A stretch of 32,385 bases of DNA from assembly GCA_905234455.1 (NCBI GenBank), contig CAJOIH010000027.1, positions 1 through 32,385 on the forward strand. Reading direction: 5' to 3'. The notes beneath the pieces are model-generated. The model saw only the letters and a program-made list of their open reading frames with translations, did no database searches and was not told the origin of the DNA. Shown here piece by piece: positions 25,562-32,385 of this stretch (positions are counted from its first letter, which is position 1; each line of letters begins with the position of its first letter). Source of the stretch: an uncultured Bacteroidales bacterium. GTDB lineage: Bacteria > Bacteroidota > Bacteroidia > Bacteroidales > F082. The position numbers and the translations under genes are program-made.

Positions 25562-27081
25562 TTTAGAACAAACTTTTCATGAACGATTCGAAAATCTGTT
25601 ATTATCTGGGCGATATAAATGCCTTGGGGGTTGTCGGCAAGCCAAATGTCACAATAGTCATCATGGGTATTTGATTCATGTACCGTTTTTCCTGAGATAT
25701 CAATAATATGGATTTGTTTGCTCCCGATTAAAGCCTCCGAAAACTTGATGTGCAGTAAACCATCGTCCATTATCTTAAAAGTCGCTAATGCTGATTCGTT
25801 ATTATCATCGACAACCATAACCTCGTAGTCGCAGTCAACGTTTGATACAATCAACGGTATGCCATTTTCAGTGTAACAACGGATGGGGCCGTTCACACAT
25901 GGAGCCTGAATATCAAGCATTTCAAATGGAAAAACAGAATAATCCATGCCAATACCTTCAATAATATTGGTAAAATATAAATCCTCATGTACGGTTGGTG
26001 CTGTCATCAATACCTTTCTGAAACCATCTATAGCATCAAAATTCATGTAAGAAACTGCCTGTACATAGATAGTGTCTTCATATTTCGGGACATACCAATA
26101 TTCACCTGCTATTTTCCCGAAGTCATAAAGCAGATAACGTTCCCCATTTTCGACTTCAAACACTTGGTTTCCGTCTTGGGTGATGTAGCGGTATTCGGTA
26201 TGAGGATTAACTTCGCCGTTGCAGTCAATGTTTTGAAAAAACTCTATCTCCTTGCATTCCCAACCGTTGATATCCACTATCCCAAGTGAACGAAACCTGT
26301 CGTAAGTAACACCTGTGGAACCCCCTCCTTCATGGTATAGCCTTTCGAAAAACCATTCTGACCCAACAGGAGCAAATTCAACTGGCGTATTGTTGGTATC
26401 CAAAAAACAAGTGTTATAGTCTGGATTAATATACATTAAATCCCCATTTTCATGGTAGCAAAGGAGCTCGTGAAGAGTAATCCCCCCTGCCTCAGTGATG
26501 TGACAACTATACAGCAAGCCTTCTGTGGCCCCGATACCTTCAATCCAAGTGTTAAGCCATCTCCATTCGGCGTTTGGTATCACGCTTTTGGAACTTACAT
26601 AATAAACTCTCCTTTCTGTTCCAGCAATATATTGAGTATTTATGGAGTCGATGCGTATTATTACCTCGTTGCTCGGATTTGGCAACTGACACCAATGCAT
26701 CGATGCAGTGTCGCCAACATTCAAGCCGAAGTCATAGAGAAGATAAACTGTATCTTGGTCGATGGGGTGGTAAAACACCTTCCCTTCAGGTTCTTCCCTA
26801 ATCAGTCCATAAAGCGAATAAACCTCTGTGCTGCCGTGCCAATAAGGGGCTTCCGATGATATTTTTCGCATCACCTTTTTATAAAGCATATCATCCACCA
26901 TGGTATCTCCTTCAAGTTGAAAGTTTTCAGTAATGCGAAGCCAAGTCCATTGCGAAGTTGCTTTCCAAACAATGTTCCACTCAGCATTTTCTTTTATCAA
27001 AGGCATGAAATCCTGAGCATTTGCCACACTACCAAAAGCCAGCAAAAACACGCACAATACTATGGTGATGGAGTGTCTCAT
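25558..27081 (-). CDS. T9SS-secreted protein with two repeated domains
   Basis: The 507-residue product has a signal peptide (MRHSITIVLCVFLLAFGSVANAQ) and a T9SS-type C-terminal domain (DDGLLHIKF ... IHIIDISGKTVHE ... PQGIYIAQI ... HEKFVLK). The middle holds two copies of a ~195-residue unit, each with LLYDFG, a WIEGIG/IIEGIG motif and LCYHENG/RCYTENG near its end. No catalytic motif is recognised. It is AT-rich like the coupled peptidase gene downstream, suggesting the two arrived and work together. It starts 36 bp after the gatE stop. Confidence 0.72.
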   Translation of the reverse strand: MRHSITIVLCVFLLAFGSVANAQDFMPLIKENAEWNIVWKATSQWTWLRITENFQLEGDTMVDDMLYKKVMRKISSEAPYWHGSTEVYSLYGLIREEPEGKVFYHPIDQDTVYLLYDFGLNVGDTASMHWCQLPNPSNEVIIRIDSINTQYIAGTERRVYYVSSKSVIPNAEWRWLNTWIEGIGATEGLLYSCHITEAGGITLHELLCYHENGDLMYINPDYNTCFLDTNNTPVEFAPVGSEWFFERLYHEGGGSTGVTYDRFRSLGIVDINGWECKEIEFFQNIDCNGEVNPHTEYRYITQDGNQVFEVENGERYLLYDFGKIAGEYWYVPKYEDTIYVQAVSYMNFDAIDGFRKVLMTAPTVHEDLYFTNIIEGIGMDYSVFPFEMLDIQAPCVNGPIRCYTENGIPLIVSNVDCDYEVMVVDDNNESALATFKIMDDGLLHIKFSEALIGSKQIHIIDISGKTVHESNTHDDYCDIWLADNPQGIYIAQIITDFRIVHEKFVLK

Positions 27082-27117
27082 TTCCCTTGTCCAGCAAGTT
27101 CTCTTGCCTTGTGTTTC

Positions 27118-29064
27118 CTATTTGATTAAGTTAGCCAGTGTTTTGAGATCGATATTGCCCACGGCTTCGCGAAGCTGGCCCATGATCCAGTTACGTTTGT
27201 TGACGGCGGCGTGGAACTTCTTGTTGGGGATGTAGCCCGCCACCAGCTTGTCGAGCTTTTTGTTGATGGTGTCTTCGGAGGCTCGGCGGAAGCCGATCTT
27301 GCGGAGCACTTCCTTCATGTCGATGGAGGCGTCGTCGACCAGCACGGGGGCCATGTTCCAGGCCAGGCGGTAGTTGAGTTTCTCACGCTTCAGGAAGGCG
27401 AAGAGCTTGTAGAGCGTGTCGTTGTTGAACTGCGAGGCCGGGTTCTTGCACATCAGGTTCTTGAGGCGCATGCCCACGAAGCAGCCGAGCATACGGCCGT
27501 CGACGCCGAGTTTCTCGACGATGTCGTTCATGGCCGGGAACCAGTTCTTGGTGAAGATGTAGGTGAAGCAGTCTTCGGGGACGTTCCATTCCTTGAGTTT
27601 GTAGTAGCGGTCGATGACCTCGGAGGGCAGGGTGGCCTTGAGGGCCTCGATTTCCTTGGGGTCGAGCGGGATGGGGGCCGAGTCGGTGTCGGGGTACATG
27701 CGGTCGGCGCCGGGGAGCACGCGCTCGAAGATGGTGATGCCGTTGCAGACGGCCTTACGGGTTTCTTTCGGCACGCCGTCGAAGGCCATGAGGCAGCGTT
27801 CCTCGATGGTCTCGATGGCGGTAGGCATGTCGTTCTTGGGACCCCAGATGAGGATGAGCGCATCGTTGTCGGTGGCGTGGACTTTCTTGCCCAGCTTATG
27901 CCACACGGAGGGTTCGAGGACGGGTTCCAGCATCTCGTCGTGGAGCATGTTGGGGCGTTCGAGGCAAGCGATGACCTTGAGGCGGTCGGCGATTTCGTCG
28001 GCGAACATCTTGCCCGGTTGGGTGAAGTGTGAGAGCACGCCACGGAAGCCAGGCAGGCGGACGATCTTCAGGGCACCGTCGGCGGCTTTGGCGTCGCAGA
28101 TGGGTGCGTAGTCGGTCTTGAAGCCGACGTCGGCCACTTCGACTTTCCAGCCGTTTTTCTTGAGTTTCTTGTTGAGTTTTTCTTGGAGCTTGACGAGGGA
28201 CCATTGGCGGAAGCACTCGTTGTGCGACAGCTCGGGGATCCATTTGGCGTGTTGGACGCCCTTGAGTTCGATACGGGTGCCGCCCTTGCAGCTCACGTTG
28301 ACGTCCTGGCGGCCGGCGCCCATGCCGGTGCGCACCAGTCCGGTGGAGCGGCCGAGGAAGCGGATGTATTCGCAGGTCTCCTTGAGTTCATCGGGGTTTT
28401 TGCAGTCGGGGTAGGTGACGGTCTCGATGAGCGGCACGCCGAGGCGGTCGGTCTGGTAGATGCGGCGGTGGCCGATGTCGGAGATCTCGCGGCAGGCATC
28501 CTCTTCGATGCTCAGCTGGATGAGGCGGATGTTCTTCTTGGGCATCTTGAGCAGGCCTTCGACGCCGACGATGGCGGTACGTTGGAAGCCGGTGGGGATG
28601 GAGCCGTCGAGGTATTGCTTACGGGTGATATGCACTTCGCCCACGATGTTGAGGTTGGAGCGCAGCGCGATGATGATGGCGTTGTGCAGGGCCTCTTTGT
28701 TGATGGGGAACGGCGGGGTGTCGTCGATGTCGTAGGTGCAGGCCGTATGGTTGTTGATACGGTAGACGATTTCCTTCTTGGTCTTGAACTCCATGAGGGC
28801 GGTGCCATCGTATTCGCCCAGCTCTGAAAGGGTCGGGCGCATGTGGCGGATCAGCTCGGCATCGTAGTCGTCGAATTTGTTGAAGCGTCCGGCGGGGCAG
28901 CGGCAGAACAGCTTTTCCTTGGTAAGGATTTGCTGGTGCACTTCCAGTCCCGACATGAAGCCTATGCGGTTATAGTCTTTCTGTGTGGCTTTTTTGCGCT
29001 CCACGTAGCCGGCTTCTTTCTTGGTCTGCTCGTAGTTCGCGCGAGGGTCGAAGTTTGTGCTCAT
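27118..29064 (-). CDS. gatE: Glu-tRNA(Gln) amidotransferase subunit E (archaeal-type)
   Basis: GatE phosphorylates the glutamate on Glu-tRNA(Gln) and amidates it with ammonia from GatD. The 648-residue protein opens like GatB/GatE (IGFMSGLEVHQQILTKEKLFCRCP), continues with NNHTACTYDIDDTPPFPINKEAL and IQLSIEEDACR, and then carries the GatE-specific AspRS-like (GAD) insertion, visible in LPGFRGVLSHFTQPGKMFADEIADRL and ERPNMLHDEML. The C-terminal tail domain is YqeY-like (FRRASEDTINKKLDKLVAGYI ... LREAVGNIDLKTLANLIK). Bacterial GatB (~480 residues) lacks the insertion. The start was set at the ATG (29064); an in-frame TTG lies 15 nt upstream. No strong promoter was found, though TAATTTAG (29103-29110) is near-consensus. 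Confidence 0.9.
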   Translation of the reverse strand: MSTNFDPRANYEQTKKEAGYVERKKATQKDYNRIGFMSGLEVHQQILTKEKLFCRCPAGRFNKFDDYDAELIRHMRPTLSELGEYDGTALMEFKTKKEIVYRINNHTACTYDIDDTPPFPINKEALHNAIIIALRSNLNIVGEVHITRKQYLDGSIPTGFQRTAIVGVEGLLKMPKKNIRLIQLSIEEDACREISDIGHRRIYQTDRLGVPLIETVTYPDCKNPDELKETCEYIRFLGRSTGLVRTGMGAGRQDVNVSCKGGTRIELKGVQHAKWIPELSHNECFRQWSLVKLQEKLNKKLKKNGWKVEVADVGFKTDYAPICDAKAADGALKIVRLPGFRGVLSHFTQPGKMFADEIADRLKVIACLERPNMLHDEMLEPVLEPSVWHKLGKKVHATDNDALILIWGPKNDMPTAIETIEERCLMAFDGVPKETRKAVCNGITIFERVLPGADRMYPDTDSAPIPLDPKEIEALKATLPSEVIDRYYKLKEWNVPEDCFTYIFTKNWFPAMNDIVEKLGVDGRMLGCFVGMRLKNLMCKNPASQFNNDTLYKLFAFLKREKLNYRLAWNMAPVLVDDASIDMKEVLRKIGFRRASEDTINKKLDKLVAGYIPNKKFHAAVNKRNWIMGQLREAVGNIDLKTLANLIK

Positions 29065-29385
29065 ATTATTAGTTTTCAATATTTCGATTTTGAAACAATC
29101 GGCTAAATTAGGAAATAATTGGATTGGTTTTGAAAAAAGACATGGATTTTTTCTTGTTGCACCCCAAAGGGGTGATTCTCTTTTTGTTCCTTTTGGCTTG
29201 AACCAAAAGGAACCGAATTCTGCTTAAGCCGAACGCAAAGCCGAGCTTGCTCGAGCTTTGCTGAGGCGCTGCAGAATCAGCGAAGCTAAAAGTTCAAGGC
29301 CAAAAATATCGGCCCACCGCACGGCCGTTCTAAAAGGCTGAGCCATCAAGGCGGGGAGTGCCTTCGTTCCGAAGGCAAACGCTCC
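29065..29385. repeat. gene-free stretch with a composite palindromic repeat
   Basis: The first ~95 bp is the AT-rich upstream region of gatE. From about 29160 the sequence is packed with hairpins: ACCCCAAAGGGGT (29161-29173), an 11-bp-arm inverted repeat GTTCCTTTTGG/CCAAAAGGAAC (29186-29213), then a segment opening with ATTCTGC and closing with GCAGAAT that encloses CAAAGCCGAG/CTCGAGCTTTG. No open frame resembles a known protein. It looks like a dispersed non-coding repeat whose right side runs into an antitoxin remnant. Confidence 0.6.
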
Positions 29386-29523
29386 GATGAAGACGATGAG
29401 GAGTATATTCAGGAGGCCCGGTTAGCAGCTCTGAGAGCAGCTTTAGACGAAGGTGAAGCCAGTCCAGATGTGGAGGATTTCGACCCTGAGCGTTTTCTTC
29501 AAGAGTTGAAAGATCTTAAGTAG
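29386..29523 (+). pseudogene. C-terminal remnant of a ParD-like antitoxin
   Basis: The frame reads DDEEYIQEARLAALRAALDEG then ASPDVEDFDPERFLQELKDLK before TAG, the usual C-terminal half of ParD/CopG-type antitoxins. Upstream the frame stays open to 29290, but it translates the palindromic repeat and has no ATG, so the N-terminal DNA-binding half is missing. No toxin frame follows on this strand. Confidence 0.5.
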
Positions 29524-29584
29524 AGGGTGGCCAAAAAGAATAAGCGATACAGAAAAGGCGGACGTAACCTTACTGTAAATAACC

Positions 29585-29689
29585 TTATACGTTTTCATAG
29601 GCGGCCAACAGTTTTTGCTCAAAAAGCTCAGCAAATTCTTCCGAGGATATATATCCTTCAGGAATGTCAGCCTTCCCCTTTTTTATATA
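29585..29689 (-). pseudogene. C-terminal fragment of a second antitoxin-like gene
   Basis: On the minus strand 34 codons read YIKKGKADIPEGYISSEEFA then ELFEQKLLAAYENV and stop; a pattern like the C-terminus of a small antitoxin. No start is in frame. An ATG at 29598 overlaps its end and opens MKTYKVIYSK, like the first strand of a RelE/ParE toxin, before the sequence loses resemblance. The remaining bases to 29795 hold no recognisable gene. Confidence 0.35.
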
Positions 29690-29795
29690 TTATTGAATAC
29701 CAATTAGAAAATATACTTTCTCTCGCCTCTCCGATTTCTCCCTATCTGACAGATGCAAATTTATAACATTTTTCTTTTACCACATGGAAAAACCC

Positions 29796-29803
29796 TATTT
29801 TTG
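29796..29803 (+). promoter_or_regulatory. -7 box for the rRNA methyltransferase gene
   Basis: TATTTTTG fits TAnnTTTG, 16 bp before the ATG at 29820. It lies after the upstream in-frame ATG at 29784, arguing against that start. No TTG at -33 was found. Confidence 0.45.
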
Positions 29804-29819
29804 CCATAAAATTCAATCT

Positions 29820-30983
29820 ATGGAAGAGAACTACCAACTGATCACCAAAACTGTGGCTGGACTGGAAGACGTGCTGGCCGAAGAAATCAGGGCGCTGGGC
29901 GCAAAGAACGTCAGGGTGATGCACCGCGCGGTCATCTGCGAGGGCAACAAGGAGATGATGTATCGGCTGAACTACTGCGTGCGCACTGGGTTGAAGGTGC
30001 TGAAGCCTTTCAAGACCTTCTTCGCCAAGAACCCCGACGAGCTGTACAAGAAAGTGCAGGAGATACAATGGTGGGAGCTGCTCCGCACCGACCAGACCTT
30101 CTGCATCGACGCTGTGACCAGCGGACACTACTTCACCCACTCGCAATATGCCGCCCTCAAGATGAAAGACGCCATCGTGGACCAGTTCCGCGACGTGATG
30201 GGACCACGGCCGAGCATTAATACGTTGAATCCCGACCTTCGCATTAATCTGCACATCCGCGAGGACAAGGTGAGCCTCCTCTTCGACAGCTCCAACGAAA
30301 GCCTGCACCACCGTGGGTACAGGAAGCAAGTCGACAAGGCCCCGATGAACGAGGTGCTGGCAGCAGGGTTGATCCAACTCTCGGGCTGGAAGGCCGACTG
30401 CAACTTCCTCGACTGCATGTGCGGCTCGGGTACCCTGCCCATCGAGGCAGCCATGTATGCCATGAAAATCCCGGCGGGCTACTACCGCAAGCAATGGGGC
30501 TTCATGAAGTGGGACGACTGGGATCCTGAACTATGGAAACGCATTAAGGAAGAGGCTGACAGCCAGATTGTTGAGTTCGAGCATGAGATTTGGGCCTCGG
30601 ACCGCTCACCCAAAGCCGTGGCCATCGCCGAAGGCAATATCAACAACGCCCACTTGCAGCACGATATCCACCTGATGAAGAAAAACATGGAAGACCTCAC
30701 CCCTCCCGAGGAAGGCGGCATCGTCATCATCAACCCGCCCTACGGCGACCGTCTCGAAGAGGACGACATCGACCAAGTGTATGAGAACATCGGCAACACC
30801 TTGAAGCACAACTTCCAAGGATATCAATGCTGGCTCATCACCGACGATGCCGTGGCGCTCAAACATGTCGGGTTGAAGCCGACGGTGAAGATTCCGGTGT
30901 GGAATGGGCCGTTGGAATGCCGGTTTGTGAGATTCGATATTTTTGCGGGCAGCTTGAAGGAAAAGAAGGCCCGGGAGTCTTAA
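29820..30983 (+). CDS. rlmL: THUMP-domain class I SAM-dependent RNA methyltransferase (RlmL-like)
   Basis: The 387-residue product has an N-terminal THUMP region (residues ~1-150) and a Rossmann methyltransferase domain with the SAM motif FLDCMCGSGTLPIEA (197-210) and the N2-methyltransferase motif INPPYGDR (304-311). This matches the N-terminal module of RlmL, which makes m2G2445 in 23S rRNA; the RlmK half of the gammaproteobacterial fusion is absent, as is usual outside that group. The target base is inferred. The start at 29820 was preferred to 29784 because the -7 box lies between them. Its stop overlaps the convergent pth stop. Confidence 0.85.
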   Translation: MEENYQLITKTVAGLEDVLAEEIRALGAKNVRVMHRAVICEGNKEMMYRLNYCVRTGLKVLKPFKTFFAKNPDELYKKVQEIQWWELLRTDQTFCIDAVTSGHYFTHSQYAALKMKDAIVDQFRDVMGPRPSINTLNPDLRINLHIREDKVSLLFDSSNESLHHRGYRKQVDKAPMNEVLAAGLIQLSGWKADCNFLDCMCGSGTLPIEAAMYAMKIPAGYYRKQWGFMKWDDWDPELWKRIKEEADSQIVEFEHEIWASDRSPKAVAIAEGNINNAHLQHDIHLMKKNMEDLTPPEEGGIVIINPPYGDRLEEDDIDQVYENIGNTLKHNFQGYQCWLITDDAVALKHVGLKPTVKIPVWNGPLECRFVRFDIFAGSLKEKKARES

Positions 30984-31543
30984 CGAGTATTGAAGACATT
31001 CATGGTTCGGTCGGGGCCTTGGGTGACGAAGCTTTTGATGGCTTCGACGGCTTTGTCGACGGTTTGGTCGACGAGAGGTTCTTCGGAGGGTTTCCAGATA
31101 CCGAGGACGAAGTCGACTTGGTGGCCGCGGGCGAAGTCGTCGCCAATGCCGAAGCGGAGGCGGCAGAACTGGTTGGTGCCCAAACGTTGTATGATGTCGG
31201 TAAGCCCGTTGTGTCCGCCGTCGGCGCCTTGTTTGCGCATGCGGATGGTGCCCACGGGCAGGGCGATGTCGTCGTTGACGACGAGGAGGTTTTCGATGGG
31301 GATTTTTTCTTGGTCAAGCCAGTATTTCACCGCCTTGCCGCTGAGGTTCATATAGGTGGTGGGCTTGATCACAAAAAGCGTCCTGCCTCGGAACTTCATC
31401 TCCGAGGTCTGGGCGAGGCGACCCGTTGTAAACGTGGCTTCGAGGTCTTTGGCCAGGCGGTCGGCGATCCTGAAGCCGCTGTTATGGCGGGTGTTTTCGT
31501 ACTCAGCTCCGATGTTTCCGAGGCAGGCGATTAGGTATTTCAT
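30980..31543 (-). CDS. pth: peptidyl-tRNA hydrolase
   Basis: Pth cleaves peptidyl-tRNA released from stalled ribosomes. The 187-residue length is normal, and the active-site set is complete: Asn10 (LGNIG), His20 (NTRHNSG), Asn66 (PTTYMNLSG), Asp91 (NDDIALP) and Asn112 (GGHNG). Its ATG overlaps the rplY stop by one base (TAATG), so the genes are translationally coupled, the widespread prs-ctc-pth order. The 3' end overlaps the opposing methyltransferase gene by 3 bp. Confidence 0.95.
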   Translation of the reverse strand: MKYLIACLGNIGAEYENTRHNSGFRIADRLAKDLEATFTTGRLAQTSEMKFRGRTLFVIKPTTYMNLSGKAVKYWLDQEKIPIENLLVVNDDIALPVGTIRMRKQGADGGHNGLTDIIQRLGTNQFCRLRFGIGDDFARGHQVDFVLGIWKPSEEPLVDQTVDKAVEAIKSFVTQGPDRTMNVFNTR

Positions 31544-32040
31544 TATTCAGCAGCTTCCTCTTCGGTAGCGGCGGCGCCACGGGCGGCGCGGACCTCTACG
31601 ATGACTTGGTAGCCGGGGGTCACGAAGGTGATGCTTTCGATGTTCAGGTCACGGACCTTGATGGAGTCGAGGATGTTGAGGTTGCTGATGTTGATGGTGA
31701 TGACTTCGGGGATGTCCTTGGCCAGGCCGCAGACTTTGATTTTGCGGATGGCTTGTTTGAGTTTACCACCGCGGAGCACGCCAGGGGCTGAGCCTTCGAT
31801 GGCGAGAGGCAGTGTGACGGTGACGGGTTTGTCTTCTTTGACCAGGAGGAAGTCGGCGTGCAGCACTTGGTCGGTCACAGGATGGTATTGGACATCCTGG
31901 AGGATGGTGTTGTACGATTTGCCGTCGATGGTGACGTTGATGATGAAGGTCTCAGGGGTGAAGAGGATCTTCTTGAAGTTTTTGGCTTCGGTAGCGAAAT
32001 GGATTTGCTCGTCGCCGCCATAGAGGACGCACGGCACCAT
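31543..32040 (-). CDS. rplY: 50S ribosomal protein L25/Ctc, 5' end disrupted
   Basis: The 165-residue frame from the ATG at 32040 covers most of the Ctc-type L25: the 5S rRNA-binding beta-barrel (VPCVLYGGDEQIHF ... ILQDVQYHPVTDQVLHADF) and the C-terminal TL5-like domain, ending in an Ala/Glu-rich tail. Recognisable L25 sequence continues upstream of this ATG (NRENVGKKDAKALRKAE, to about 32097) and then meets a TAA at 32101-32103 without any start codon. The natural start is probably the ATG at 32187-32189, directly after the prs stop, which now reads only MKTTSLYR before stopping because a repeat lies between. The protein made today probably lacks ~25 N-terminal residues of the RNA-binding domain. 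Confidence 0.85.
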   Translation of the reverse strand: MVPCVLYGGDEQIHFATEAKNFKKILFTPETFIINVTIDGKSYNTILQDVQYHPVTDQVLHADFLLVKEDKPVTVTLPLAIEGSAPGVLRGGKLKQAIRKIKVCGLAKDIPEVITINISNLNILDSIKVRDLNIESITFVTPGYQVIVEVRAARGAAATEEEAAE

Positions 32041-32097
32041 TTCGGCCTTACGGAGGGCCTTAGCATCTTTTTTCCCTACGTTCTCGCGGTTAAGATT
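32041..32097 (-). pseudogene. orphaned N-terminal L25 coding sequence
   Basis: In frame with rplY, these codons read NLNRENVGKKDAKALRKAE, the conserved start of L25 (basic GKKxAKxLR motif). There is no start codon between the TAA at 32101 and the ATG at 32040, so they are not translated by normal initiation. Confidence 0.6.
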
Positions 32098-32104
32098 TGA
32101 TTAA

Positions 32105-32191
32105 TTAATTTATTTTCGAGATATCGGTATAAGGAGATAACGATATAACGAGGTTTTTTCATTTAACGATATAACGAGGTTGTTTTCATTT
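32105..32191. repeat. tandem and palindromic repeat between prs and rplY
   Basis: Two direct copies of a 26/27-bp unit containing AACGATATAACGAGGTT (32139-32164 and 32165-32191) differ by one or two bases. A decayed relative (GAGATATCGGTATAAGGAGA) adjoins on the left. Each unit contains an ATG on the minus strand, one of which directly follows the prs stop. The unit shares GATAACGATATA with a double palindrome in hydF. Confidence 0.65.
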
Positions 32192-32385
32192 ATTTGAAGA
32201 GTGAGCTGATGGACTCGTAGTTCTCGATGCGGCGGATCACATCGGCGAAGAGCGGGGCGGTGCTCACGACTTTGATTTTCTTGGAAGCGTTGGCGGGCAG
32301 CGGGATGGTGTCGGTAACGACCACTTCGCTGAACACTGATTTATCGAGGCGTTCCATGGCGGGGCCGGAGCAGACGGCGTGGGTG
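32190..32385 (-). CDS. prs: ribose-phosphate pyrophosphokinase, C-terminal part (runs off window)
   Basis: The last 64 residues are visible: THAVCSGPAMERLDKS, then VVVTDTIPLP and KIKVVSTAPLFADVIRRIEN ending SISSLFK, matching the C-terminus of PRPP synthetase (the THAxxSGxAxERL and VVTDTIP stretches). The enzyme makes PRPP from ribose 5-phosphate and ATP. It is the first gene of the prs-rplY-pth order; its stop is directly followed by an ATG likely to be the original rplY start. Confidence 0.92.
   Translation of the reverse strand, partial: THAVCSGPAMERLDKSVFSEVVVTDTIPLPANASKKIKVVSTAPLFADVIRRIENYESISSLFK

Noticed and set aside
29443-29634. 63-codon minus-strand frame in the gene-poor stretch
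   Set aside because: Only its first ~10 residues resemble a toxin start; the rest is antisense to the ParD-like remnant and has no coding character.
29527-29766. 79-codon plus-strand frame (GTG start) after the ParD remnant
   Set aside because: Its position suggests a toxin, but the sequence (KKNKRYRKGGRNL...) shows no ParE/RelE features and overlaps the opposite-strand remnant.
32139-32191. Start of a CRISPR array
   Set aside because: Only two adjacent copies without spacers; it is a tandem duplication.

Overview
The window looks like a chromosome segment of an anaerobic, probably uncultured member of the Bacteroidales (Bacteroidota). The evidence is promoters of the TTG-N19-22-TAnnTTTG type with few Shine-Dalgarno sites, several secreted proteins ending in type IX secretion (T9SS) type A sorting domains, short Bacteroidota-style lipoproteins, [FeFe]-hydrogenase maturases and a sodium-pumping methylmalonyl-CoA decarboxylase. 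No rRNA, tRNA, CRISPR array, complete IS element or phage gene was seen.

Layout. 1-2.2 kb: the 3' part of a sialidase, a uridine kinase cut by an in-frame stop, and a divergent FMN-binding exported protein. 2.2-2.7 kb: an antitoxin-like gene followed by a RelE/ParE-type toxin with an internal deletion. 2.7-9.0 kb: a 1355-residue T9SS surface protein, then a convergent dipeptidyl peptidase IV-type enzyme. 9.0-12.2 kb: a 110-bp palindromic element and a three-gene operon (TM1266-like regulator, hydF, hydG). 12.3-15.7 kb: lipoprotein, secreted M1 aminopeptidase, lipoprotein, closed by a strong terminator. 15.7-20.2 kb: the mce-mmdA-mmdD-mmdC-mmdB operon for the succinate-to-propionate route. 20.3-29.1 kb: gatD and gatE, the two subunits of the archaeal-type Glu-tRNA(Gln) amidotransferase, separated by two translationally coupled genes for large secreted proteins whose DNA is visibly more AT-rich. 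29.1-29.8 kb: no intact gene, only a composite palindromic repeat and toxin-antitoxin remnants on both strands. 29.8-32.4 kb: an rRNA methyltransferase, then on the other strand the conserved order prs-rplY-pth, where the 5' end of rplY is broken up by a repeat.

Two themes stand out. First, GatD/GatE is an archaeal-type tRNA-dependent amidation system in a bacterial context, with its operon apparently split by a secreted peptidase/companion pair. Second, small palindromic or tandem repeats have entered genes or their control regions at several places (sorting domain of the 1355-residue protein, upstream of the DPP gene, inside hydF, at an antitoxin remnant, at the start of rplY). Together with the truncated udk and the broken toxin-antitoxin genes, this suggests a genome shaped by short-repeat insertion and small deletions.
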